Shown: piece by piece, positions 45,123 to 56,234 of the stretch
Layout of the letters: the number at the start of each line of letters is the position of its first letter
How positions within the stretch are numbered: position 1 is the stretch's first letter
Origin: Falciphora oryzae
Taxonomy: Eukaryota; Ascomycota; Sordariomycetes; Magnaporthales; Magnaporthaceae
NCBI GenBank assembly: GCA_000733355.1
Contig: JNVV01000001.1
Location: forward strand, 1,005,218-1,069,217
Length of the DNA: 64,000 nucleotides
Reading direction: 5' to 3'
Translations under genes and position numbers: made by a program
The notes under the pieces: model-generated
Databases searched by the model: none
What the model saw: only the letters and a program-made list of their open reading frames with translations
Told to the model about the DNA's origin: nothing

Positions 45123-47345
45123 ATGGCACGATTTGGAACGCTATTCGGGCGTGGCGGGGCCAGGAGACAGGGTGACGAAGGTGATCAGGGCGAGGATGAG
45201 ACCGTTGCTGCCATCCAAGATGGCGTCGTCGTCAATGCCTCGGGGCACAAAGACCAACTAAAGAGACAGTACAGTCTGCTAGCAGTATGCGGGATCGCAA
45301 TGACTGTCGATAACGCGTGGGCGGCTCTTGGCTCGTCGTACTCTATCTCTATCCGTTAGTTTTCGAGTTGCCCTTTACATGATGACAGCGACGCCACTAT
45401 CGGCCAGCGAGCTTACATCGGTCTGAATAGTCAACGGCGGCCCTCCCGGCCTGATCTTTGGCCTCATAGTCGCTGTCTTCTATTACTCTTTCATTGGTTT
45501 GAGTCTCGCCGAGGTAAGATATCTCAGTGCTCGCCCGGCTAGCCACAAATGGGCTTTCGCCGGTGCGCTTTTCGCGTATTTTGCTGATGCTGAAGGAAAC
45601 CATCCCCCAGCTGGCCTCGTCAGTACCGACATCCGGCGGCGTCTACCATTGGGCAACGATTGCCGGGGGACCGAGATGGGGGAGAATTCTAGGCTTCTTC
45701 ACCGGATGGATCAACTTCTACGGGTGGATGTTCGATCTGGCGGCCCTTTTGCAGATAACGGGCAACATCTCGACAAGTATGTATGCCGTCTACAACCAAG
45801 ATACATACAGCCCGGAGCCATGGAACGTCTATGTCGCCTACCTGACTGTCCTTTGGACTTCGACCCTCATCGTCATCTTCGCCAATCGCATCGTCCCTGC
45901 GAGTCAAAGCCTTGGCATGTTCGTGGTGATGTTTGGCGGCATTGCCACCATTGTGGTCCTCGCCGCAATGCCGAGCAGGCACGCCTCAAACTACTTCGTC
46001 TGGGGCTCGTTCGACGAGAACAACAAGACCGGCTGGCCGGGCGGTGTTGCCTTCCTGCTGGGTGTGCTGAACGGGGCTTTCACCGTCGGCACGCCCGATT
46101 CGATATCCCACATGGCCGAGGAGCTCGCGCACCCAAAGAAGGATCTCCCCAAAGCCATTGGCGTACAGATTGGCAGTGGCTTCTTCTGTATGTTCTCAAC
46201 TACGCCGTGTCCCAAGGAAAAGGCCACGCCGTGCTTTCTATGGTCTGTGGGCTGACAACTGTTCATGTCATAGTTGCGTTCGTCTTTGCCGTTACCCTGT
46301 CGTATGCGACTACGGATCTAGATGCGCTTCAAGACGGAATCAACAGCTACCCCTTGGCAGGAATATACGCACAAGCAACAGCAAACCTGGACGGAACACT
46401 GAACAGGGGTGCCACGTTCGGTCTCCTGTTCATTCTCATCACCTCGGCTTTCCTGTGCTGTATTGGCACACTTGTCACTGTATATCTTATCCCCTCACCC
46501 TCGACCCTGGCTAGAGCAAGAGCCTGCCTGACCAGGTCAAAACTAGAATTCGCGGCTCTACTGGTCCCTTGCTCGAGACAATGCCGTCCCGCTATCTGGC
46601 GTTTTCAGCCATGTCAACGAGGACCTGAGCTGCCCTGTTGCCTCGACGCTGTTTGTCGGTATGTGGAACCACCAGCCCGGCTATCAGACGTTGAGAAAAG
46701 GGGCCTCGAGCTGACATCTGCCAAACCGGCATCAGCTGTCGTTGCGACTGGGCTCGGAGCCATCCCCCTGGGTAGCCCTACCGCCTTCCTCAACCTCACA
46801 GGCTCGTTTATTATCTTGACAACCGTGTCATACGCGATCCCTTTCATGGCCAACCTGATGTCCGGGCGCAGAAATTTCCCTCCTGGCCCATTCCACCTGG
46901 GCAGGGTGGGTGTCCCAATCAACATCACGGCGGTGGTCTTTATCGCGCTGTTTGACGTTTTGTACTGCTTTCGTACGTCGCGGATATTCCCTGACCCCTC
47001 GAAATTCCCGATAAAGCGGATCTGGAGAGGCCGTGGTGCGAGGTGTCACTTACGCATACGCGCACATATCAGGAGCCACCTGTCAGCTGACGTCTCGATC
47101 CCCTGACGGCAGCATACCTCGTACCCACGACGGCCGAGTCCATGAACTACAACAGCGTGATCCTGGTGGGGACGGTCATGGTGACGGGCGTCTGGTGGCT
47201 TATCCACGCCCGGGAGAACTATCCGGGGCCCAAGGTTCTGCAGCTTTACATCCACGCCGAGGGGAGCGACGACCAGGTCGCCAACAGAGGCGTGGCGGAG
47301 AACATGACAGGGCCAGGGCTAAAAGCAGGAGGAGAGAAGAATTAG
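45123..47345 (+). CDS. APC-superfamily amino acid/choline/GABA-type permease
   Basis: Seven predicted exons (45123-45354, 45431-45513, 45611-46187, 46274-46479, 46547-46658, 46736-46972, 47113-47345) give 559 residues with about 12 membrane helices. The family signature is rebuilt across introns 1 and 2: SILNGGPPGLIFGLIVAVFY then SLAE/LASSVPTSGGVYHW. Further matches are EELAHPKKDLPKAIG, the spliced block TLVT/NSRLYWSLARDNAVPLSG, and SMNYNSVILVG near the end. The 45123 ATG has a strong context (A at -3, G at +4). An in-frame ATG at 45096 would add nine residues in a weak context. The relatives include the yeast choline/ethanolamine permease Hnm1 and GABA permeases; substrate cannot be read from sequence. 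Possible GATA-factor sites upstream would fit nitrogen control. Confidence 0.87.
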
Positions 47346-48435
47346 GTTGGCTGAGGGGCGTCATGTCAAGAGTTGGGGTGGCTGAAGGGTCGTGTTGTTT
47401 CGGCGTCGCGGGTGGCAGGCACCGCAGGGCGGCGGGCTGACATATGCCCGGAATGGGCAGCGACATGGATGAGTAGACTCTCGGCCCACTTGGGTGACGA
47501 CGGGTTGATTCCTTCTTTGCCGCCGGTAAGCCAGCACGCGAGCACGCCAGATGGCGGGCAGTAGAATGGGACCGGGCCCTAAGAAGGATGCACGGTGTGT
47601 AGAAAAAGAGTCCACAGAGGCGAGGAAACAAGCGTGGCGTTGTCGAGAAAGCTCCGTGCCTGTGGGCCCCTGTGCTTTGCCATCGTGAGGCGATCGTGGA
47701 GATGGTGCCACTGGCGTGACACTGGACGAGCAAAAAATAAGCCGGAACAAAGAACCGAGCTCTTCGTCGCGGATTGGCCACTCGAGAAATCGAGATTGGC
47801 GGGGGTGAGAGGGCTGGCATAGGCGTGGCAGGGTGGTCGTGCTTTTCTTGGCGCGAGTCGAGGAAAAAGGGCCGCCCCAAACAACGGCCACACGCGACCA
47901 AAACGCGGGCTCCAACACGCGACGTTTTTTTTTCCTCCTCTCGTTTTAGAGTCGCGTAAAGTGCCCAAGCACAGGCGCCACGTGGGTCGTGCAAACCCGG
48001 CACGCCCAGGATGCATCCCCCCTCGAACCCCACATGCCAGGCCCTGGATGAAATGTTTTATGTTTCTTTTTCCGTCCCTTCACTCCCGCCATCGCCTCTT
48101 TGCTGGGGTAAAAATGAAGTGTGCGACACTCTTTTTCCTGGCAAGGGACCCCGGCCCCCTCGACGGCTGCTTGCAGTACACGGCCGCCAGTGCTACGCAG
48201 GTGTGATGCCGCCGAGGGTGGGAAACATTCGATGAGGGCCAGGAGCGCGACGAAACTGCGCAGCAAGAGCGCCGCAGCCTAGGCTAGGGGGTTTGCATCA
48301 GCTAGATGGATGATGGATCCCGAGCAGCCCGCACATCCGCCGCATCCTCTCGTCTCCTCAGAACTCGAGAGGCGTCGGCCAGGAATAGGTTGCGGCAGGG
48401 CGGCTCCGGTTGAAGTTTGACTGTGCATGCCATGC

Positions 48436-48463
48436 CAAGCAAGCAGGCAGGCAGGCAGGCAGC
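48436..48463. repeat. GGCA tetranucleotide microsatellite
   Basis: Short tandem run of GCAA/GCAG units ending in five consecutive GGCA copies. Confidence 0.85.
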
Positions 48464-49045
48464 ACGTTAGCTGCGCCCTCGAGTCCACAACCCGCATGCA
48501 GGCTCCCCAGATTTCCATCTATCTGCTCGAGCCTATCCAGTTGCTCAGGCAGGCGGCAACCATGGTAGAGTCATCACTCCGCCCTACGCACATGCCCAGT
48601 GCCCAAGCCAAGGTAGCAGATATATGTAGGTTGGTAGGATGCTGGGCAGCGTGGCGCTGGGAGCGTGTCGACGTGCCAGGGAGGATCTGCCCTGTGGTTG
48701 GCCGGCTGTTTCTCAGGACTGGCGGGTTTCCTAGGGCCTTCCACGGATTTCATATTGGGGGTTCTGCGCTTTGATCTTCAGACGGAAAATTTTTGGGCCC
48801 GGGATGGACCTGGAAGCGGGATGAGAGCTAGCAGAATTTCTCAGTAATACACCGCAACATCGTGCAACATCTCAGTCGCCAAGGTGGGCGCATCCTGCGT
48901 GCAGTCATACTGTGCAGGCGCGCGGCGCGAATCTCGCTGAGGGTCCGCAGCGGCCGCGGGTGCCGTCAGCCGGCAGGCGTGTTTGCCTAGTATCGACATG
49001 CGCGTTCACGCGGAAGTGGGAATGATGGTGTACCTCGGATGCAGG

Positions 49046-49063
49046 AAAAAAAAAAAAAAAAAA
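49046..49063. repeat. A18 homopolymer
   Basis: Within the 7.6 kb gene-free region; flanks differ from those of the other A tracts. Confidence 0.9.
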
Positions 49064-51023
49064 GCCCCAGGAAAGCCCACGGAGCCGCATGCATAGTGGG
49101 CCTTTTTGCTTGTTCTTTTCCCCCAGGGCCTTTCGGACAGCAGATGGTTTGCTGGAAACATGCACGGGACTGGATCGAATATGAGTAACGACACTGTTGG
49201 GCGGGAAACGGCCAGGATAGCTGCCTCATCGGTCCCGCGAGCAAACGAGGGCACACGGTATGGGCAGTCAGTCAGGCTCGGCCGAATGGATTATGTGATT
49301 CTGCTGCATGCACTTTGCATATGCTTTGGACTATCCTGGGAGGGGGCCTGGGATGGGAAAGCAAGCAAGCGAGCCCAGATCCCAATCGTTCGGTAAGTTT
49401 CACGCGCATGCGTTTCTAAAAGTATAGAAATTGGCTGTCGTCTGGTGTGCAGCAAGGGGTCGCAGCAGCAGAAAAAGATTGTCCGTCATTCCATTTTGGT
49501 CGGATCAATCTTCTCGTCCGTTTCTGTTTCTGGACCCAGCGGCTTAGGCAAAAACCCCACATCGGCCTGGCAGCATGGCATCCACCGTAGATATTTTCCT
49601 GCATCGCAACCCGCTCTGTCCAAAGTCAATGTGCATATGAATCGAGTCGCCATATCTGCGGCAGACAATGGACGTCAGGTGGGCGTGGCCGTCGGCGCGC
49701 GTGCGACTCGAGTTGATCGTGCCCATGCGCTGCCGCCGTTCCATCCAAGTTTCTGATGGGGAAACATGTTGCTTGTTGCGGTGTGACTGCGAGAGCTGCA
49801 GCTCACATCCCCGCCGCAGCCAATCAAGCCGGCCAACCTGCTTTTTGGGGTGGGAAAAAAACCTGCCGGTATCTGCTTGTGCATGTGCTTCAGAGAACTC
49901 TACTCGGAAGAGTGCAGGGGCCTCGCTCCGTCTTTGGTAGCCGCTTCGTGGTGCCCATCTAGGCAGGCCAGGTTGGATGCCTACTTTGGTACACACCTGC
50001 CAAGTATCTCTCCTTGCGTGCTGATGTAGGGAGGGGGAGCCCGCGATCTAAGATCTCGATTCCGGAAGTCGAAATACCTCCCGTCGGCTTCCAGGGCCAG
50101 GACCAGGACCACGCAGGTGGGGCCCAAATACTTAAATACGGGTACGTGCCGAGACCGATTTTTCTTCTCCTCTCCATCATATCTCGTGATCACTCTGCGC
50201 TCGTTGTCGGCCGGCCTCATGTCTGTCTGCCCGCTTGCTCCATCTGGCAACTCAGGTCCCACTGCCTTGGTGCTCTTTTGCGCAAAAGTCAAAATCGCGG
50301 TTGAAAGAGTCAAGAACCCACTCCGACAGCCCCCCTTTGCTGGACCCAGACTCATGGGCGTCGGTTGTGCGTGCATGGACGGGCTGGGGCAGGGTCGCGC
50401 TGTCGCGAGATTTGGCCCCATCATGACACGCATGAATAATTATGTACGGTGTAGACATTGTGCTCCGTGTTGCCCAGCTTCTGTTCATTTTTCTTTTTCT
50501 CGCTTCGCTCATTTTGTGCCTGTGCTGCTTTGATTTGCTGTCGGGCCGTCCGGGAAATGGGCTGCGCCTACCGCTTGCTGCTGTGCGTGCAGGTTCGCGT
50601 CATTGGCCCGCAAGGATTTCATGTGCTTCAGCGTGCGGTGAAGGGCAGAAGGCGACGCTGGCTCTAGTGCGTGAGGGCCGGCCCAGCCCCCAGCCCTCTT
50701 GGACGGCGGTGCCTTGCTTTTGGGGGTGGTATCGATCGTCTCCATATCTGGCGAGAGAAGACTTGGACGGAGTGCGAGCTGGTGGGTGCTAGCAGCGGTG
50801 TTGTATCCGGATTGAGTGACGAGGTCGGCCGGCCGCCCTCACTTCTTGGACTCTTGGACTGAGTAGCATCCGCAGGCACGAAATACCTGGTCGGTGCGTG
50901 CCATGGCACGACTATGCGCGAAACACTGCTCTGCTGGAAACAACGACAGCTGAAAGCCAATCCCGTACGTGCCGAGAGTGAGCCAAACGAGGTGTGTCTG
51001 TTCTGGTTGGGGAGGTGGGTAAC

Positions 51024-51043
51024 AAAAAAAAAAAAAAAAAAAA
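51024..51043. repeat. A20 homopolymer
   Basis: Within the 7.6 kb gene-free region. No target-site duplication is visible around it. Confidence 0.9.
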
Positions 51044-52663
51044 CCCAATGCATTGCGATTGCAAGCGAAGGATCCAACAACAAACAATGAGACGGCCGAT
51101 CTAATCTCGACCGGCCACTCGAAGCTGTCAACAAGTGACAAGACAGTCGCCATTAGTGAGTGCGTCACCAACGCCGATTGGCTAATGGGCGATCCAGCTG
51201 GCGACGCGAAGACGCACCCCCTGGAAAAAGCCTGGAAAGAGGAGAAGGGGATCGCGACGGACCAATCGCCAGCCCGTAATTATCTATCCCGCATGCCGAA
51301 CGACGTGATGCCGGCCCTACTAAGGCTAGCCTCCTTTTTTTTTCTTTTTCTTTTTTTTTTCTTTTCGTTTCCACCTTCTGTCCTTTACGCCGGCCCCAGC
51401 CTGCCTCCCTTGCCGGCCTTCTGCCCAAGTACCGCAAGCGCACAATAGGGAGCGAGACAGAAGGCCGTGACCGGACGGGCGGGAAACGAAATGGAGTGGA
51501 ACCGTCCCCGGGTATTGGCATGGATGATGTCGAGCGTCCTCCATCCATGTTTGCGCGTCTCCGTGGTGCCAGTGGTGGCCAACGAGTGGATGTGGCGCGC
51601 CAGAGGAGGCCTGCAAGCCCTGCGCAGCTCCAGGCGACCGTGTATCCCTGTTCGCCGCACATTGGGTGGGTTGGGGAGAGCCTGTTCGGGCAGAACAAGG
51701 AGACGATGGGACCGGATGTGCGAAGCTGCATGGTGGTCAGGCTGCCAAGTAATACAGCAGGCACTTCAGGCAGGAGGTAATTGCTCACTCTCCGGCTCCC
51801 TACGCACACGGTCTGCCTGCATGCGCCCTAGATAGTCGGTTACAACATATGTAGGTCGCTATGTTGGTGGGTCTGCACACACGTCCCAGCCCCAGCCAAC
51901 TACCAGGCAGCGCAGCTGCTGGCCATGGTCTGAAGTGCATACTCGTACTTTTTGCCTTGGAGAGTGGCCACCACAAGCCGGGAGGCCCCTCTTTGTCGGG
52001 GCGGGTTTCCCTTTTGTGTTGCGATCGTGATAATGATGATGCCTTGTCCTGGAGCTGTCTGATCTGGGTTCGGCATCAGCACCCGCCCTGGGGGGAGCCT
52101 GGTGTCTGTCAAACCCGCCCGGCGCCCTAAACTGGTGCTCGTCTGCCCTGTTTGCCTCTTTATCTGGGTTGGGGCAACGCTTGGAGCGTCGAGCCACAGG
52201 GTGGCCACATGTGATGCGGGCACGGCCTTTGCGAGAGAGGTCGCTAGGTTGCGTGGTTGCGCGCTCTCGGTCCATCGACTGGGCTGCAACTGTTGTAATT
52301 GATTGATTGAAATGGCAAATTTTTCTGACCGACTTTCTCTCGCAGCGCACGCGCCCACGGCACCCATCTATTATCTTACATCAAGATTTCTATCACCAGG
52401 GAAGCTGGGAAGCCGGGAAGTGCTAGGTACCTCCCTATCCGTGCCTTCCCTGTCACGGGCGGGATGGAAATGGGATGCATGTCGGACGAGGGAGCAGCTT
52501 GAGTGTCTGCCAAGGGGCTGAGGTGTGAAAGCTGGGCAGGTTTCCATGCTTTGTTCTCATTTTCCATCCCGGCACCCCCTCCCAAGCAATATTCGCGAGC
52601 GATGGAAGCATGAGTTGGGCGGACGTGGGTGGTGCGCGAAGGGCCAAGGTACACCGTGTGCGC

Positions 52664-52895
52664 NNNNNNNNNNNNNNNNNNNNNNNNNNNNNNNNNNNNN
52701 NNNNNNNNNNNNNNNNNNNNNNNNNNNNNNNNNNNNNNNNNNNNNNNNNNNNNNNNNNNNNNNNNNNNNNNNNNNNNNNNNNNNNNNNNNNNNNNNNNNN
52801 NNNNNNNNNNNNNNNNNNNNNNNNNNNNNNNNNNNNNNNNNNNNNNNNNNNNNNNNNNNNNNNNNNNNNNNNNNNNNNNNNNNNNNNNNNNNNNN
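52664..52895. other. Assembly gap (232 N)
   Basis: Unresolved sequence inside the gene-free region upstream of the cyclin. The two flanks are G-rich and do not match each other, so real sequence is probably missing. Confidence 0.98.
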
Positions 52896-54313
52896 CCGGG
52901 GTGCAGGGGTGTCGCGCGCCCAGCTCGCAGCAGGCTGGCAGGCCTGGGAGTGCTCGTGAGTGCAACCTCGGGCGGTGGGTCAAACAGTGCGTATAACTGT
53001 GCAGGCCACTCTGGCGGCGGACAGGCAAGGGGACACACCCACAGGACACCCACGGCCAGGCGCTATGCACACGATCCTAGCTCGGCCACGGGCTGAGCCA
53101 AACAGAAGACGCGGTCGCTCTCTTGCAACTGGGGAGGGGGCTTGTCTTAGAAGAGCCAGTTAAACCGGGGCCAATCTCGTCCAGTCCCTTTTTCCTCGTT
53201 TCGGTTCCTGGTTCCAAGTCGAACAAATATCTTTCCACACCTTCTCCTCCTCCTCCTCCTTCCTCTCCGTCGCTCGTCTCCTTCATCCGTGTCCATTCAT
53301 TCCCCTCCCCGTCCATTCCTTCCAGACGACCATTTTCTCCCTATTCTTTGCTCGCGGAGAAAACGGAGGGAAGGAGGAGATAGGCAATCGCTCGCACGTC
53401 AATTCAACCACGGACCGACTGCCAGGCCAAGCTGGGCCAGGGACAGACCGAGCAGCATTGAGATCCGGGGACCCGGCATAAAAAAAAGGGGCGCATACAA
53501 GAACATTGAGCTTTCCTTTCCTCAAAGGGAGCTCCTGTGCTGTGTGCATCTATGTCCTCTTTATCCGCCTCGTCCTCTTCTTGATCCTCTCTCTCCCTCT
53601 CTCCCTCCCCTTGTCCTTAGTCTCTCGCATTCCGGCTGCTGCAACTGCCCGAACCCAGCATTCCTCCAGGTTCGAACAGCCAGGACATTTCCCCAGAGTC
53701 CTGCCACCCCCCGGCCACCCACCGCCCGCTCTCTCATTCCTCGGCTTCTTTTATTCCGCCTCTGCGGAACAGCTTCACCGATTGTGCCTAGCTGGTACTG
53801 AGTGCATTGTGAAGGACAACCAAAAAAAAAAAAAAAAAGGGGTTCGAGGATCGGGAACATCTACCTGCTCTACATGATCTCGACATCATTGTGAGGGCCT
53901 TCCGACCTCCCAGGGCGTTGATTAGAGGTAAATCCTGTCCATTCCCACGACGGCCAGCCCGGACCGCTCCAATTGGCGCACCGCTTCAATGGATCGATCG
54001 ACCCCAATGGGATTTTGGATCAATCGATCACGGTGACCGCCCTCAAAAGCTGGACTGGCAACTGCGGCTTGCGCATGATAAAAAGAAATGAAGCCGGAAT
54101 TAAAGCGAAAAAAAATCAAGACATCCAGTCTGGACTCAGCTAACCGTCCTCCCCCTCCCTTCCAGGCCCATGCCGACCCGGCATTCTTCACCATCACGCT
54201 TGTCAATCTGACCGACCCGAGGCTCTTGTTAGTGGGACACGTTAACTCGTAGCTCCCACCGGCCTCAGGAATTGGGTCATCTCGCCTGTCTCTCCGAAGG
54301 CATCGCCGTGGCG

Positions 54314-54543
54314 GTAAGGGAATCCCTGCCCCACCCTCGAGCAAGCCTGTCTTGCCGCCGCTCGCACCCCCATCCCGCACGCTCTCGAGCAGATCTCGCC
54401 GTCGACGCGGCCTATCGCCCGCGAGCCTGGGTCCGACCCGATCGAGGCGTGCACGGCAGGCTCCGGGAGCAGCGCATGCTGCGTGGTGTGGTGTGGTTCC
54501 TTTTGACTCGGGTCGCCGAGGCTGACGTACTCGATCTCTGCAG
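54314..54543 (+). promoter_or_regulatory. Candidate intron in the G1 cyclin 5' leader
   Basis: A GTAAGG donor at 54314, a GCTGAC branch point at 54521-54526 and a CTCTGCAG acceptor ending at 54543 have ideal spacing for this genome, at a length of 230 bases. Removing it would delete the only ATG (54476) in the 770 bases before the cyclin start. Inferred; no transcript evidence. Confidence 0.4.
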
Positions 54544-55135
54544 GACTCTCATCCACCTGGTCTCTCCTCCCTTTTTAAACGGCCACTTCATCATTCTCCC
54601 AACCTCGACTCGTCTGCCACCATCTCGCGCGCAACTCTGGATTCTGCAACTCGTTTTCCGTTTTCCTTTTTTATTTTGTCTCGGCTTCCAGCCACTGTCA
54701 CTCTTTAACCCACGCTCGTTTAATACTCTAATAGACCTCAGTCGGTCGATTAATCACGCTCCTTCGACGGCATCCCAACAGTCGGAAGCATACACTACCA
54801 CCACACTCCTAATACGGCAATCTCTTGGTCTTCTCTCACTCACTTACTCACTGTTTCGCCATCTCGCAACCTCCCTCTCATTTTATCCGCCAACTTCACC
54901 CCACTTCTCGAACAAACTCTTCCCACCTCTACCTACACCCTCGACATCATGGCGTACTCTACTGCCGCAAGGCCTGACGGAACCTTCTTTGTCGAGTCGG
55001 ATGAGCCATGCAGACCTCGCATCAGCTCGAGGGAAGCCGCCAAGATCCTTGCCAGGAACAAGCGAGAGATCATCGGAAACGAGCTCTCGCGGCTCGCCGG
55101 TGAGGAGTATCTGGAGGATATCATGCAGCACATGA
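54476..55135 (+). promoter_or_regulatory. Overlapping upstream open reading frame before the G1 cyclin
   Basis: The ATG at 54476 opens a 219-codon frame that ends at 55135, inside cyclin exon 1 and out of frame with it. If retained in the mRNA, scanning ribosomes that initiate here would pass the cyclin start codon. No ATG in any frame lies between 54479 and 54948. The encoded peptide is low-complexity and resembles no family, so a role in translation control is likelier than a product. Confidence 0.45.
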
Positions 55136-56234
55136 GGCACATGGAGGTTAGTAGGCATCAACTCACGAGACCTTGCGTTTGTGTGTGACTCCCCTTGGCT
55201 GACCGGCAACAACACTCCAGGACGAGACGCTTCCCGATGCAAACCTCATCGACATGCAGCGCGAGATCCAGTGGTTCATGCGTCCCTACCTCATCGACTT
55301 CCTTGTTGAGGCCCACGCTGCCTTCCAACTGCTCCCTGAGACGCTCTTCCTCACGGTCAATCTCCTGGACAGGTACTGCTCCAAGAGGGTGGTCTACAAG
55401 CAGCACTACCAACTTGTTGGCTGCGCAGCAATGCTGATTGCCGCCAAGTACGGTGATAAGAAGGACCGTGTGCCCCAGATCAACGAGCTGAACAACATGT
55501 GCTGCGGCCTGTACGACGCCGGCATGTTCACCCAGATGGAGATGCACGTCCTCAACACGCTTGAGTGGACCGTCGGCCACCCCACCGTCGACTTCTTCTC
55601 CCAGCTCATCGTGGCCGAGGAGCGCGACGACAAGGAGGTGCAGCACATGGCCGCCTACATCAGCGAGATCTCCCTCTACTACCGCGATTTCGTCTCGACC
55701 AAACCGTCAACCATGGCAAGGGCTTCGCTCGCCCTGGCACGGGCCATCCTGGGCCGACCCGAGGTCAACGACGGCGAGTGGGACCACGACCAGAACGTCA
55801 CGCTCCTGACCCTGTCCCACAATCTGCACCAGCCCTCGGTCACTCTGTCAAGGAAATACGCCTCGCCGCACTACCACCGTGTCTCTGCTAAGCTGTCCGA
55901 CTTCCTGGCGCACCAGGCTGCCATCAACAGGCGGGCTGCTGCTGCCGCCGCCAACCCGTGCACGCCGACCTACGACAGCTCTGCCGCCTCCAAGGACGTC
56001 TTCAGCACCCCGCACAAGGGTCTTGGATCCATCCAGGGTGCGGCCGACGGCTACATGACCCCACCCATCACCCCCGACGGCTATGCCGGTGGTGAGGGTC
56101 CGAGCAAGGCGTCGTACCCGGTACCTCCCCGATGCCCTGTCACCCCGACGCCCCCACATCACAACTACTCCAACGGCTACCCTCAACAGCAGACGGCACA
56201 GTACGCCAACTACTTTGACGGGCAGGCCAGGTGA
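54949..56234 (+). CDS. cln-1: G1/S cyclin (CLN type)
   Basis: G1 cyclins activate the Cdc28/Cdc2 kinase at commitment to division. Exons 54949-55146 and 55221-56234 (74-base intron) give 403 residues. The cyclin box covers about residues 80-215: MQREIQWFMRPYLIDFLVEA, LLDRYCSKRVVY, MLIAAKYGDKKD and MEMHVLNTLEW. This pattern is that of fungal Cln/Puc1 cyclins; there is no B-type destruction box near the N-terminus. The C-terminal third is Pro/Tyr/Gln-rich with TPxK/TPP-type sites (TPHK, TPPITP, VTPTPP) that could be CDK or SCF-degron phosphorylation sites, as in unstable G1 cyclins. The 5' leader appears long and contains an overlapping upstream frame and a candidate intron. The symbol follows the Neurospora G1 cyclin and is by homology only. 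Confidence 0.9.

Larger units (their letters stand above)
47346..54948. other. 7.6 kb gene-free region upstream of the G1 cyclin
   Basis: No protein family is recognisable in any frame across 7.6 kb. Contents include a GGCA microsatellite (48436-48463), homopolymers A18 (49046-49063), A20 (51024-51043) and A17 (53822-53838), and a T/C tract (51333-51368). An N gap (52664-52895), a CTCCTC tract (53231-53282) and two copies of GGGCGGGAAACG (49199, 51477) are also present. The last 470 bases are pyrimidine-rich and ATG-free, consistent with a long cyclin leader. The rest could be regulatory DNA or non-coding transcript. Confidence 0.5.

Noticed and set aside
47200..48033. 277-codon minus-strand frame overlapping the permease 3' end
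   Set aside because: Overlaps the coding sequence of the permease's last exon antisense and has no protein-like pattern.
49046..53838. Poly(A) tracts as tails of SINE- or LINE-like insertions
   Set aside because: Sequences before the tracts share nothing with each other and no target-site duplications are visible.
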